Part shown: piece by piece, positions 12,841 to 24,930 of the stretch | Position numbering within the stretch: the first letter of the stretch is position 1 | Layout of the letters: every line of letters begins with the position of its first letter | Origin: Homalodisca vitripennis | Lineage: Eukaryota; Arthropoda; Insecta; Hemiptera; Cicadellidae | NCBI RefSeq assembly: GCF_021130785.1 | Contig: NC_060207.1 | Coordinates: 195,622,001 to 195,686,000 of the forward strand | Reading direction: 5' to 3' | DNA length: 64,000 bases | Translations under genes and position numbers: made by a program | Notes under the pieces: model-generated | What the model saw: only the letters and a program-made list of their open reading frames with translations | Databases searched by the model: none | What the model was told of the DNA's origin: nothing

Positions 12841-12935
12841 CTGCTCTCTCTGCAGTAGAGAGAGACAGTTAAACTGTTGTTTAACTGGTACTCTCCGGTA
12901 CTACTCTTAGTGGTACTCTCTGCAGTAGAGCTCCA
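12841..12935. repeat. Palindrome cluster with a repeated TCTCTGCAGTAGAG
   Basis: TCTCTGCAGTAGAG occurs at 12847-12860 and 12917-12930. The first copy lies in a CTCTCT...AGAGAG hairpin. Between them, CAGTTAAAC-TGTT-GTTTAACTG (12866-12887) is a perfect 9-bp stem with a 4-base loop. Several GGTACTCT blocks follow. This could be the end of an unrecognised mobile element. Confidence 0.7.
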
Positions 12936-14850
12936 CTCTTAGACACTCACTGACTGACTGTAATGTTACAAGTCACTTAGTAGATAGTAGTTGTTTATCT
13001 GACGAGAGTTGACATGCAAACTTTAGGACACAAAGTCCCAGTGGATGGGCAGAAGATAAAAATCTTGTAGCGCAATTGTTGAAGCAGGAAAATGTACAAT
13101 CGTGAAATACTCAAGCCTTAAAAACGTAAAAACTGCTCTGTTTAGCGTAACCAATCATGATAATGGACAATTTCTCATTTAATTCCCACATTTGGAATGT
13201 CAGAATGTAGTAACAATTACGCAATGTAATATACATTTTTCATCATATTATTTTTGACTCAGTATAAATCACGTTCTTAACAGATCTAGGGTTTTAAATT
13301 GAGATTTCGTTTTAAATAAATGCGCATGTTTTTGTGCGCAATAGTATAATGGTGTTTTTTTTTTTTAAAAAAAGCTCTTATATTTCAATCTAATTAGCTC
13401 TATAGTTTCGTCCTGAAACTTGTTCAAATCAACCGCAGTTAAATCGACGAATGTATCAGTAGTACTTTATACTATATAAATAAAAACGTTCTTTAGTAAT
13501 GACTCGTAAAGCACTGAAACGGTAGATAAAATTCAAAAACACTATTTTAATCAAGAAAAAAACAAATTAATATAATGAATGAGTCAGCCCGTGTGTTGGT
13601 TTTGCTATTTACACCAGAGGCATCCTGCGAGTGTTGTTAGATAAAATGCCACTCCTGAAATTTTGTTATATTAACTATTGGTAACTATATTTCGTTATAC
13701 TGCACTTCAGAGAAATAAATTAGTAAAATTAATGATGATAAAGAAGTACTTATTCCTTTCAATTAAAGTACACAATTCCAAACTAGCGATTTATAGAAAA
13801 CAATAAAATCTTTGACCTTGAAGGTTTGAAAGTTGAAATAGGAATGGTAGTTTAAAAGAGAGATTTTGTAAGTTTGTGCTGCATAAAGGGCGAGGAAATA
13901 CGCCAAATGTAGTTCCATAAACACAAACCTACATTTTACCGTTAGGGCATATTAACTCTGCGGAAGTCTGTGGTTAGGGAACCATAAAATATCGTATTTA
14001 TTGCTACTGGTGTGAAAGTTCCGAGTCGTAACTTAGTTCAAGTGGGATATTATTGTTGAAATACATAAAGACCTTATAAAAAAAGTAGACGAAAGTACAT
14101 TTTCGTGTGTCTCTAACAATGGCAAATTGGTGTTCATTTATAATCGTATGAGCTCTCTAAGTCAAATGACTTAATTCATGACCTTTATCAATACGTATCT
14201 AATTAATGTTAAAAGTTTAATAACGATATTTTCAGTAGCAGATTATAATTGGTATTCAATATTAAAATAGAAACTATTTTGTAGTATCCTATTTATTTTA
14301 CACATTAAAATAAACTTCTGTAATGTGAACCTACATATTTACGTACACTTATAGTACTAGTCGTGTTTTTGTAATATTCTAGCTTTTTAGTAAAACTATG
14401 TTAAACTAAAAGAAACTCTTATAAAAAAACATTAAGGTTTATGTTGCGTTTATCGACCCGCGGCTTTTCACGTGATTTTCAGTCGAGTACCAGGTACGCC
14501 AAAGACATAAATTACATAATAATCACTCTCGAAGACAAACTGAAAGACACACAAATCTACTGATCAATTTTAGAATAATTGCAATTTAAATTTAAAAAGA
14601 AATACTTTGGGCTTCGATGTCGAACAGTTTTTATCAGTACTAATGAAATATGAAAATTTCGCAACATGCCATAGTATTTTAATGAATGGTTCCACAAAGT
14701 CTTGTAAGACGAACTATTTTTGCCCAGAGTGGAGGAATACTAGGTCCGTAGAAAGTTTAGTGGGAGCACTTATACAATGTGATAGAGCCCTGTGAATAAA
14801 TGAACTTGAAAAAAATAGACATGAAATTGAAAATGTTTTATATATATACC
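12936..14850. other. Gene-free AT-rich stretch
   Basis: Nothing beyond homopolymer runs (near 13357) and short random frames (14607-14795 +). Confidence 0.45.
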
Positions 14851-14855
14851 TATAT

Positions 14856-14879
14856 GTTTGTGTGTGTGCGAGTGCGTTT

Positions 14880-14920
<41 letters not shown>

Positions 14921-14924
14921 TTTG
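14856..14924 (+). repeat. TG dinucleotide microsatellite
   Basis: The core is an almost pure (TG)n run at about 14882-14917, with interrupted TG-rich sequence before and after it. Confidence 0.97.
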
Positions 14925-16115
14925 AGATATTGATTACATTTAAATTCTAAGAAATCTTATATCACTAAGAACTGGAAATAGGAATGCTGAGACAGGATAA
15001 AACTTGTTAAAAAAACTAGTTCGTTAGCTAGCTTCGTAACTCATATTTTTTCATTATAAATGCTGTTAAAACAGTTTTTAAATTCACAAAGTCGTTATTT
15101 ATATAACCAGGGAAAATATATAACTGTTCTGCAATGTATATAACATTTCCTAACTTTTTAAATTCAAATTTGTTTGTCTCTAAAAGTTTTATGATATTGA
15201 GTAGATTGAAATATTGAGTAAAGTCTACCTGTTTCTTCCAACTGAGCCGGATAGACTATTTAAATGGAAAATTTCGTTACTCACACCTACCGGTAAGCAA
15301 AAGAAGGTTAAATGATTATCACGAGAAAACCTGTTACTGAAAGAAATCTGTGATGACTATTGACATTCTGATTAGTATATTTCAGTTTGATACCGTAACT
15401 CTGCATTTAATAAGAACTTATTGTTTTCATCAATGATTCTTTGCGTGCTAAAGCGTAATAGTAAAAAATATTATATAAGAACCATTCTTCGAATTTGAGT
15501 GTAGGGCACACGATACATCCTCTGGATTACTCTAGTCGAAATTAAACCTTTCAGTTTACACACAGAACTAATAAATACTTAGTAGTATTTGAATACTAAA
15601 ATACAGGTATATTAATAAAAAAGTCATGATTGATTACGTTTTAACTCATTTTATACTCTTCCTATAAAATTGGAATTTTCGGCACTATGCATTTTGACTG
15701 GAATTTTAGATATGATGCGATTGAGATAGTTAAGCCATATATTTTAGGGTAAATACATGTGTAAAGTTTTTTTTTTAATTAAGTCTGAGAAAAAATAGTT
15801 TTTATTTTTTATTTGACCTAAAAGAATTAAAGTAATTTTTTAACGTTCAATCACTTTTCAGAACAACACTATCAAGGGGATAGTAGTATGGTGATAGACT
15901 TGAAGCCATTAGGTACATTTACCAGTCAGTTAGTTTTAGAAAAAAATCAAGAAAGTATCTTAGCTATTTACGTAGCTATAGCCAAGAAGTTTATAACAGT
16001 CAAGAGTTTAGTAAATAAATAAAAACATGTTAATAATTAGAAATTTAAACGCTCAAATACCGTGTTTTATGTTATTAGAGTATTTTAATTATATCAAATA
16101 TATGAATTATTTTAT

Positions 16116-16118
<3 letters not shown>
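14925..16118. other. Gene-free AT-rich stretch
   Basis: No gene seen. A TTCCAACTGAGCCGGA motif at 15237 belongs with two similar motifs elsewhere (see findings). Confidence 0.45.
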
Positions 16119-16174
<56 letters not shown>

Positions 16175-16226
16175 TAACACACACACATGTATTAATATAT
16201 TAATACACATATATATATATGTATTA
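16119..16226. repeat. AT microsatellite with compound tail
   Basis: A pure (AT)n run of about 50 bases (16119-16168) is followed by two CATGTATTAA blocks separated by a short CA run, and then another AT run ending near 16220. Confidence 0.95.
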
Positions 16227-18940
16227 ATTTCATTAGAATTAATCACAAAAAGATGAAGGAGATTAAAAATAATGTTTGATCAGGCTGACATAAAGGTTCT
16301 TTATTCAAGATACAAAACGTGCAAACTATTGGACGATATTTTTATCTAAAGCTGAAATAGTGAACTGTTTATATATATAAATGTCTTCTACCGTTATTTT
16401 ACTAAATTTTCGAAGTAAAAAATCTATTTAATTGAATAAAATTTTGCAGCAGTACATATATACTTCTCAGTCACAAAAGCTAAACACCTCTAGACCATCG
16501 CAGGAGTTGGCTTTAATGAGTTGTTAATCAAGGCGTACATTTCACTTACAAATGAGGCAGTAAGCGGTACCTTAACCACTTGCTTATGTCTACTGGTGAG
16601 ACACAATATCTCACTTTTTCTTCACGACTACTCATTTTAAAGGAACCCTTTATTTATTGGCCGGAATATAGAGGACACAGCTAATAAACTAATTAAAAAT
16701 TATAAAAGCTGAATTTGTGTATTTATAAAATATTTCTAAGTATGAATAAATTATTTGAGCAGATTTTATTCGTATAGTTTACTCGTAAACAGAAGAAAGA
16801 TATCTAAGATAAGGAAATATTTTGACCCTATGCATTTCTTATTTAAATTCTATGTTGGTAACGAAAAATATTAAACATAGTCTAAAAATATTAAAGTGAT
16901 TATGACTTGGATACTATTTGATATTTGCCATTAAACATAACTATTATAAGAAAAAAACCATTGTTAGAGAGTAGCTACTTAGATTTTTAAAACTTTTTTA
17001 AGATTTTTAAATAACTGCTACAATTTCTTACTCGACATGGGAGCGCAGTTTGGCTTTTATATTATGTGATTAGGGGTTTGTCTCAATAACATGGCATCTG
17101 GGCTGAAATATACATTATTTATGATTTAGAGTTTATTGTATGTATTTAATAACTATATGGTATGAGTCTTTTGAATTATATTCATACTTACATCCTAAAA
17201 TAAGTACACTTAACAAGATGTCATGTAACAGGTTTCGTTGAAGTACCATGCAAAATTTCAAGTATAAATAAATTTATACTTATTTATATACATGTTATTT
17301 TACAGACAGGCATACTATCAGACATAAAGGACATTTCTACATCATCCGAACAATTCTGCAAGAACTTAAAGTGATAGCAACCTAAAATATACAAAATTTG
17401 AAGTTTACAGGTCATTGAAATATTACCCTGAGTATATCTTTGCTAACGCTCAGCAATACCCCATGGAGGGATATGCAACATAATCAAACTCTATCTCGTC
17501 TATGGAATAGAAATAAACCGATATAACGGAGTATTTAAATGTCAGACAAAAAGTTACGAACATTTTACTGACCAGTTTTGCTGATTACTAATATATAAAC
17601 CAAAAACGATTTTTCAATCCAATACATTACATGTCATACGTCATATAAATTTTAGAGCGAACATTTAAGCCAATATAATTAGTGTATGGCCAATTGGCAA
17701 TGACGAAATTTGGTTGCCAATAACACCGTACTATGCAAGTTCCAATATTTGATTGGTAATACACCCGATGAAAGTACCTATCAGATGCTTTGAACACCGT
17801 GTCTTTGACCCAAATCCAATCTAAGATCACGAGTTATTGAATTTGCTTAGTTGAGCTGTTTCTCAGGTCATTAGCTTTCAATATCCCGTCATCACGGTGA
17901 ATCCAGATAATGAATAAAATAATCGAAGAAGTGCTGATGAAATGAAACGTGATTTTTGAACTTGTTTAAACTTCATTAATCAGAGTATACTCAATCACCC
18001 ACTTCGCGTCATAGATCAGTGTTAGTTTGCTATATTATACACTTCCTTCACTCCCGCCATTGAAAAAAGTGGTTACTTACTCACAGTTTACATAAATGAA
18101 TCAATCATTTTAGTAATATATATATTTTTGATAAGATATATTAAGCCATTTACAAAATAAAAAATATAAGAAACTATAAAAAAATAAATGCAGTTCCACA
18201 ACCATCATAATTAGAAAATATATATGAGCTTGCTCAATGAAACGCAAGATTGGAAACACGATAACTGCGGCAATTCTTTTTTAATATCTCGACTTAATTT
18301 GGTAAAAAACAATACATGCACATTGCTTGAATGAATTAATTAGTTATAACCAAAAAAAGTTTCAAAATAATGGTCATTAATCTTCTGGAAAGGGTTTAAG
18401 TCAACTAATTCTCAAAATATATACAAATTGAAACATCTTTTACATACATTACGTAATTATAAACAAATTTTATTCTTTAAAGTTTTCAATATCTCTTACG
18501 ACTTAAATATGGATGGATGTGAATAAATATACTCGTATGTTTTTATGGCAGGAGAATATTTATTTAACTAAATTTATTCTAGAATGATAAATTATATCAT
18601 AAAATGATAAAACTATTCTTTATCAAACCAGTTAGGTAATAAAGAAGCTTATTAGGCAGTAATAGATGTATTACTCTGTGTCAGGTAACGTCCCTAAATC
18701 GAAAATTTGTTAATCGTAGCAATCCTTAACAATTTTGTAAATTCGAATGTCATTTTGACTTAAAACTTATGTTTTTACTTAACGTTTAAACTACAAAGAT
18801 TTGTATTACACGAAAAGATTTAAATTGCTAGAACTAAATTACTTATAAAGTGAGCGAAACAAAATAATGAATACTAAGTGAACTTTTATCACATAAACGG
18901 CCAACTGTATTTTCTGGCCATGTAACAAAGGAGCACTCAA
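16227..18940. other. Gene-free AT-rich stretch
   Basis: The only structure is at 17660-17765, where ATTGGCAA (17693) and TTGCCAAT (17714) form an 8-bp hairpin and CCAATA..ACACC-like blocks recur about three times. No gene is supported; the open frame 17627-17830 (-) is this repeat read through. Confidence 0.45.
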
Positions 18941-18944
18941 CCAT

Positions 18945-19065
18945 GGACTGGTGGCTTTGTGGATAAAGTGCTGCAACAGCAACGCGATAAAATGTCATTC
19001 AGCCTCTACAAAGGGTGACAAAGGGCTGTAGGTTTTAATCCATACGCGTAGTTTTATAGCACCTT
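18945..19065 (+). repeat. tRNA-derived SINE head, copy 1
   Basis: TGGCTTTGTGGATAAAG (18952-18968) resembles an RNA polymerase III A box, and GGTTTTAATCC (19031-19041) a B box (consensus GGTTCGAATCC). Their spacing of about 63 bases fits a tRNA-related promoter with a long variable arm. The tRNA fold itself is decayed, so this is a fossil SINE head rather than a gene. The 3' end is not defined. Confidence 0.5.
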
Positions 19066-19359
19066 TTAAAAACGTTATGTACACCTATAATGTGGGACAA
19101 CATTCATTTCAAATTATTTTACTAATATTTATTTTCTTTTATATATAACATTTAGTGACACGTCCTAGCGCGTTCAAAGGGAGTTATTCGTTTAATCAGT
19201 TTAATTTCTAGTAAATTGCTGAAATTTAATTGAAACATCGGTTTTATGTAAAGAAAATTTGTAACAGTAGTGACACGTATTAATGGAATTTTCCTCGATT
19301 GAAAATTTGCTCAAAAGTAATAACTTTTTTTATAGAAGTACGAGTATTATAACTAAAAA

Positions 19360-19470
19360 TGTATCTAAAAAATCTCCAAAAACAATCTAAAAAATCTTTA
19401 AAAAATAAAAAAATCTTTAAAAAATAAAAAAATAAAAATAAATATAAATATAACAAAAAATAAATCTATC
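19360..19470 (+). repeat. A-rich low-complexity repeat
   Basis: AAAAAATCTTTAAAAAATAAA-like units repeat two to three times and grade into (AAATA)n and AAATATA sequence. Confidence 0.85.
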
Positions 19471-20710
19471 TTTAAAATAAATTTGATCCATATTTTTATT
19501 TATTTTGTAAAATAAATTAAAATTATTTATATTCCAGTCAATGGCCATTCCCCCGTGTATTTATGAAACACAGCATCTATATTTATAAAAATTTGGATTT
19601 AGATTCTACTTGCTCTCTATTTCAAAATATACCCTGTACCGGGGTTTGCTTTTTTCCTGGAGGAAGATGCCACCCCTTGGGATTGAGCAATTTTTCATTG
19701 AAAATAAGTACGGAAATCGAGAAATTGACTAATTCTAAGATACTTTTGTCCCCTATTTTTGTCAAACTTTTATTTTATAATTATTAAGCTCCTAGCATTG
19801 AAAAAAGCGAGTTATGTAGAGAATAATGTTGATTCCTATTTTTTAGTTGGAAAAAATAGTGAAAATCTCACCCTCTCCTCCACCCAATTAAAAAAAAACT
19901 GTTCTCACTTTGCAATTTACATTATTTATATGTTCTCATATTACGTTCTGAGTGTTTTACCAGTTTAAAGTATTTATTTTTGAAAACATTGAGCTTGCAT
20001 TTGAGATAAACATTTTCTTAATTTAGTCAAAAATCGCCTTTTTTAAAATAACTAAAAAACTATTAATGCTACAACACGTTTTTACGTAAAATATTGTAGG
20101 TGTTTTTTTCTGAAAATTTTTGTAGGATTAATGTTGAGTAAGATATGGCCGTTAAAGTTTGTGTTCGCGCAAAGTACCTTTTTTGAACCCTTTTAACATG
20201 AACCTTTTTAAAAAGAAGATCTGAGAAAAAAATTATTTAGAGCTTATAACTCTTAAAAAACCTACAAAATGCGTTTTTGAAGGACTTGATTGCTTAAAAA
20301 CTAAGCGATTTAAGGGAGAAAATCGAAATCTCATTTTTTAGAACTTAGCACATGTATATTATTATATTGATGAATACTTATAGTGGCTGTATTATGGACT
20401 TAGTTGGACTATCACTTATATAAAAGGTGTCCCACGAGTAACCATATAAACTTATCAGGTGGTTTACACAAAATAATAAAAAAAATTCATATATACATAT
20501 GTCCGGAAACATTTCGGAAAAGAACGAAAATAAAGCGAAACTGATGTTTTGATGTTGAAAAAATATTTATTAAATTTATTGGATTTTATGTAAAATGTAT
20601 ATACGTACCTGACCTATAAGACTGCCCATATCTGAGATATCAGACAAAATATGCAAAATTCAATTTAGAAAAACCTGCTTTGTTTAGATTTGAAGTAAAT
20701 TAACTTCATT

Positions 20711-20941
20711 AATTTACACATTAATTTAATCACAGGTATATTGGTAGCCTATATAAATCACCAATTTATTGGCAGGTATGAAAAATATTTAAAAAATTAT
20801 TTAATGACGTTTGCAATGCAATGTAAAATTGTAAAAATGCAATAAAATATGATTTGATTTGATTAAACACGCAAAATTGTTAACCAAAAGTTGTAGATAA
20901 TTTAATTCTTAAAAGAATTTACACATTAATTTAATCACAGG
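20711..20941 (+). repeat. Duplicated LINE 3' end, first copy, with flanking 26-bp direct repeat
   Basis: A 26-base block (AATTTACACATT then AATTTAATCACAGG) sits at 20711-20736 and again at 20916-20941. Between them, 20773-20919 matches 21209-21356: the LINE 3' untranslated end, its TTTGATTTGATT tail, and about 50 bases of flanking sequence starting AAACACGC. Because the flank is duplicated too, this is a genomic duplication rather than a second insertion. Confidence 0.85.
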
Positions 20942-21300
20942 CTGACGCTTACGCAGCATCTGCCACAACAAGTTGGTGTCAGATTGATCAATACGCTCCC
21001 AGAAAGTATAAAGAACTCCAACAATAAAAACCAATTCAAAACTCGTATAAAACGCCTATAGGTGTCTAGAGCGTTCTACTCTGTCGATGAGTTCAAGATG
21101 AGCCGCTGGGATTTATGAGAGGCATAGGATCTGGAGTCAGTGAGAGTGTGCTTGAGTGACTGTGTGGAAGTGTAGGTTTGGGTGCATGTGTGAATGCTTT
21201 AACGTTGACAGGTATGAAAACTATTTAAAAAATGATTTACTGACGTTTGCAATGCAATGTAAAATTGTAAAAATGCAATAAAATATGATTTGATTTGATT
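20942..21300 (+). pseudogene. LINE ORF2 C-terminus plus 3' UTR (5'-truncated, decayed)
   Basis: The frame from 20942 to 21118 reads VGVRLINTLPESIKN, then QFKTRIKRL, an in-frame stop, and SRAFYSVDEFKMS before a final stop. This pattern (LPxxIKN, FKxxxKxxL, FYSVDEF) is typical of the extreme C-terminus of ORF2 in Jockey/CR1-like non-LTR retrotransposons of insects. The 3' UTR follows and ends with AATGCAATAAAATATGATTTGATTTGATT-like tail sequence near 21300, also typical of these LINEs. The copy is 5'-truncated, carries an internal stop, and cannot be functional. Its 3' end also occurs upstream at 20773-20919. Confidence 0.75.
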
Positions 21301-21356
21301 AAACACGCAAAATTGTTAACCAAATGTTGTAGATAATTTTAATTCTTAAAAGAATT
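21209..21356 (+). repeat. Duplicated LINE 3' end, second copy
   Basis: This is the partner of 20773-20919. The two differ by a few substitutions and single-base indels, so the duplication is not very recent. Confidence 0.88.
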
Positions 21357-21575
21357 ATGTAAAATATACCAATAATTAACAAACAAAATGATTTTTAGGA
21401 GTCGAGAAACTGTGTAATAAGAAATTGTTTATCGACTATAATTTAAAAAGTTTGAATATGATTGCATGCTCGAAACTAGTATATTATGATTTTTTCGAAC
21501 GGGGGAGTTTTCCTCCCTAATAAATAACAATCAATCGCCGGTACAGGGTCAAATTTGAAGTAAAGGGAAATAGAA

Positions 21576-22300
21576 CCTAAATAAAAATCTTTATGCAAAA
21601 TCTATACTGTTTAATCAGTTTAATAACAGCTTAAGTAATAGGTTTATTATTATTTTTTAATGTTTCCTGTCATAAGGGATGGCTGTTTAAGGATTTTATT
21701 TTACAATAATTCTTTTCAAAAGTTCGGAGGAACAGTACGGGTCTCCAGTTTCCAAAATGAACAGAGACAACAAATAGCTATGGAACAACACATTTTAGGT
21801 TGGGAGATTTCATACAATGTACCAAATAAGTCACTCACTAATAGAAGTTGTCTTTTACCAAGAGTATCACAAGAGTCCCTGGACTAGGCGCATGAGATTA
21901 GAGGCAGACACAGAATTCCAGGGGGGTTCCAGAGATTGACAGGACGTTCGCTGGTGAACGTACACGCACAACCGGGACGAGTTTTAACTATTTTAGTATG
22001 TTGGAAAGGCACCAAATTGAATAGAAACCTAATGAAAATTTTTAACGTTATTGGTACTAATTGTAATGTAAATCTCAAGCATGAGAACTAAATAACAAAT
22101 CACTGAATTGTTCAAATATTTCCATTGATTCATAGTATTTATTTAATATTGATCGTGAGTAAGTTATATTAATTCAGGAACAATTTTTGGTGGGAAAAAA
22201 TTAAACGTACTATAAGATCTTATTCTCTTAGTGTCTTACGACTAATATCAAATTGACCTTTTTAAAATTATCTGTAAGGAGAAGCCGATTACCTTTATAG
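21576..22300. other. Gene-free stretch
   Basis: An open frame at 21660-21887 (+) has no recognised content. A GC-richer patch at 21880-21980 shows no clear element features. Confidence 0.4.
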
Positions 22301-22306
22301 TCTTCC

Positions 22307-22490
22307 TACTCTACCCGTCCTCGCTGGCCACTGGCCTGTTTTTAAGCATATTATTAAACAAAATAAGGGGAAGAGTTGATAAAGTACAAGATATATGGTA
22401 CTTGTAAAACGTGATCACAGATCGGTTTTAAACCTGTGCTATCTCGAACTCAGATTATAGTTCCCAAGTCAGATCTTTGGGCCATAGCAA
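22307..22490 (-). repeat. tRNA-derived SINE, copy 2 (decayed)
   Basis: The order of blocks matches the SINE at 24738-24930: ACCCGTCCTCGCTGGCCACTGG, AATAAGGGGAAGAGT, ACAAGAT..ATGGTAC, a B-box relic at 22424-22434 (GGTTTAAAACC on the minus strand), CTGTGCTATCTCGAACTC, and a GGCCATAG head end near 22480. More mutations than in the 24.7 kb copy suggest it is older. Confidence 0.75.
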
Positions 22491-24737
22491 CTGTCGCAAT
22501 AAAATAGTTGCTTACTCTATTTCAATATAAACAATGTTTAAAGAATATATTATTTAGTACACCTTATAGTAATATAAAATACATTAAATTTAGTGTTTTC
22601 TATAGTAAATGATAAACTAAAATTGTTTAAACTAATGTTTGTATTGTGTACAGAACACGAAAAGTTAGATATTATTTTAGAGTTAGATATAAAAGCTCAG
22701 TACTTAAGAATGAATATGTTGAACTTTTTTCGACGTGCATTCTTCCCTCATCTCTAACGACACTGTGTGGAGGAGGATCCATCATTATTGCGGGCCTGAC
22801 ACTCGATATTCAGATGGGGCGTTTACAAAATGATGGATGGCATATTTTCCTGTTCTTTTCTTCTCGTAGTCTAATATGTTTTCTCATATTTAAAAATTCC
22901 AAATAAATCAAATTAATTCACATTTAAATTGGATTTTATGTTGCGCAGGATGTTGCAACCTGTACCAAATATCTGGATATGTCCTAAAATACCTACCAAT
23001 ATTTCGGGTGTTTAATAATTTTTACTTCCGACGAGAAGATTACAAAACGAATATAATTACGCGCAACAACTCATTCATAGTTATCGTATAAATCGTTACA
23101 GATTGTAATGTAGGATACAGTTACAAACTTGTGACACTACCTTGGTAAAGTAGAAAGTACTATATAAAGCAGGGTGCTTGAATGATATGGTATGAATATG
23201 TAATATTGTTTCTCTTTCTTTCACTTTCAATATAAGATATCTGTTATTTATGAATTAATATAAGTGAGACAATATTGTACAGTTAACGACTTTTCCTGTT
23301 AAAATGTACACGAGAATTAATTGGAGTAAAACATTAATTTTTTAAATTTAAAAGTGTATTAATTTTTTTAAGGGAATAGAATTTGCCATTCAAATATTTC
23401 AACCGAATTGGCATACGTTTGAATGGACTTCCAATATTTATCCAGATATCTAAATAACTAATTTATATGTATGTAATTTGTTATAGTCAGAAAATAATAC
23501 AAACTGGAATAAAAAAAATAATGTTTTTAATTAATTCATAATTGTTTATTACCATAAAACCCGACTATTTACTATCGTTTCCTTTAACCACTGCGTCTTT
23601 GAATTAGTATTTATCAAGCCTTTATTATATTCCTATTAATACCTTCTTTAAACTATATTTAATTTACTTCGAATTAGAGTTTCAAATTGGATAATTTTAT
23701 ATTTGACTTCTAAAGATGTATCCTCCACATATTGAAGTAAAACCAAAATTTACAAATTTATAACACATACAAACTAAAAAGCTGAAGTTAATCTTGAAAA
23801 AGCTAATTTAAATATTGGCTAATTAAATTTAAAGTTCTTTTGCCTTATAATAATATTCAGACAGATTTCCTTTCCATAATATGTGACATTTAGAAACTTA
23901 CAGAAACTGAGCCAACTGGCATCTTTAAGCCTTTAGGGTGTACGCTATACCGTTTCTGTAGGAACCTAATCTCTAAAAACTCTTTACTAGTTTATTAAGT
24001 TATCACAGTATTGCTAATTCTGTATACTAGAAACATTTCGTATTTAGGGTTGCATTGCTCATACACAAAAAGGATCTAGTAAAATGTGCCATATACAATA
24101 TCCTTTAGCTCATAAATAATTAAGTTTAAAATATTGTAGTAGATTTTAGCTGTTTCGTAAGAGTAAAAATATTTCGTACAGTATTATGACGTATACAAGA
24201 AATCTCACATTTTTCACTACAAAAATTTTAATAATTTATATAAAAAAAGATTGTAAAGTTTACCTTAGTATTAACGAGATAAACCAACTCGAATTTCAGA
24301 ACAACCCGCCTAGCTCTTGACCGTTTTATGAAATTCTCGTCTCTAAATGAACTCTGATAATAAAGCAAAAATACCCATTACACCCTTCAAACATTTTAAG
24401 ATGTTTTAAACGATGAATTTTGAGAATTGATTTAATTTTATAGTCTATTTATTACAAAGTAAAATTTGTTTACGTCTGATTTACTTAGGGACGTGAATGG
24501 AACAACGGAGGGACAAATTTAATCTCATGTATATTTCATTATAATTAAATTAAATTGAATTTTAATGAAGATCTATCAGTATCCACTTCATATAAACACT
24601 TCATTGGTTACCTGGATTTCGAAACTTTCATGAGGGTGTATTAGGTACATGCAGGTACTAGTAGGTACATTATGGCCATGCATTACAAAAATAACAGTAA
24701 TGTAGTTTTTATACTTTACATTCTTTTTAGGATTGAG
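22491..24737. other. Gene-free AT-rich stretch
   Basis: No gene, tandem array or element boundary was found. The open frame 22646-22906 (+) has no recognised content. Confidence 0.45.
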
Positions 24738-24930
24738 CCTTATTCTGCCCGTCCTCATGGGCCACTGGCCTGTGCGAGGATCTTATCAAAGAGAATAAGG
24801 GGGAGAGTCGATACAATACAAGATCGATGGTACTGATAAAAAGTGCAACGGTCACAGACAGGATTCGAACCTGCGTTATCTCTAACTCAAACTCAAAGTC
24901 CAACGTCTGAGACCCTCGGCCATCGGCACT
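24738..24930 (-). repeat. tRNA-derived SINE, copy 3 (best preserved)
   Basis: Read on the minus strand, the element starts AGTGCCGATGGCCGAG, has an A box TGGCCGAGGGTCTCAG (24907-24922) and a perfect B box GGTTCGAATCC (24861-24871), and continues through a tRNA-unrelated body to GGACGGGCAGAATAAGG near 24738. The TGGCCGAG head and the long spacer between boxes point to a class II tRNA ancestor (Leu or Ser type). The same body is present at 22307-22490. Such elements are transcribed by RNA polymerase III from these internal boxes and moved by LINE enzymes. Confidence 0.85.
24861..24871 (-). promoter_or_regulatory. RNA polymerase III B box of SINE copy 3
   Basis: GGTTCGAATCC on the minus strand is a perfect B box. 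The A box lies upstream at 24907-24922. Confidence 0.8.

Larger units (their letters stand above)
19605..21575. mobile_element. Composite region with inverted ends (about 2 kb)
   Basis: Near 19618-19642 the sequence reads TTCAAAATATACCCTGTACCGG. The reverse complement of 21538-21561 reads TTCAAATTTGACCCTGTACCGG, nearly the same, and further GGAGGAA-like blocks follow inside both. These may be ends of a DNA transposon whose inside later received a LINE fragment. No transposase was recognised, and the outer boundaries and target duplication are unresolved. Confidence 0.4.

Noticed and set aside
12400..13100. Possible long terminal repeat of a retrotransposon
   Set aside because: No second copy of the segment, no primer-binding site and no gag-pol frame were found in the window.
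17930..17955. CTGATGA followed closely by GAAAC, as in a hammerhead core
   Set aside because: Only three bases separate the boxes, so no stem II can form.
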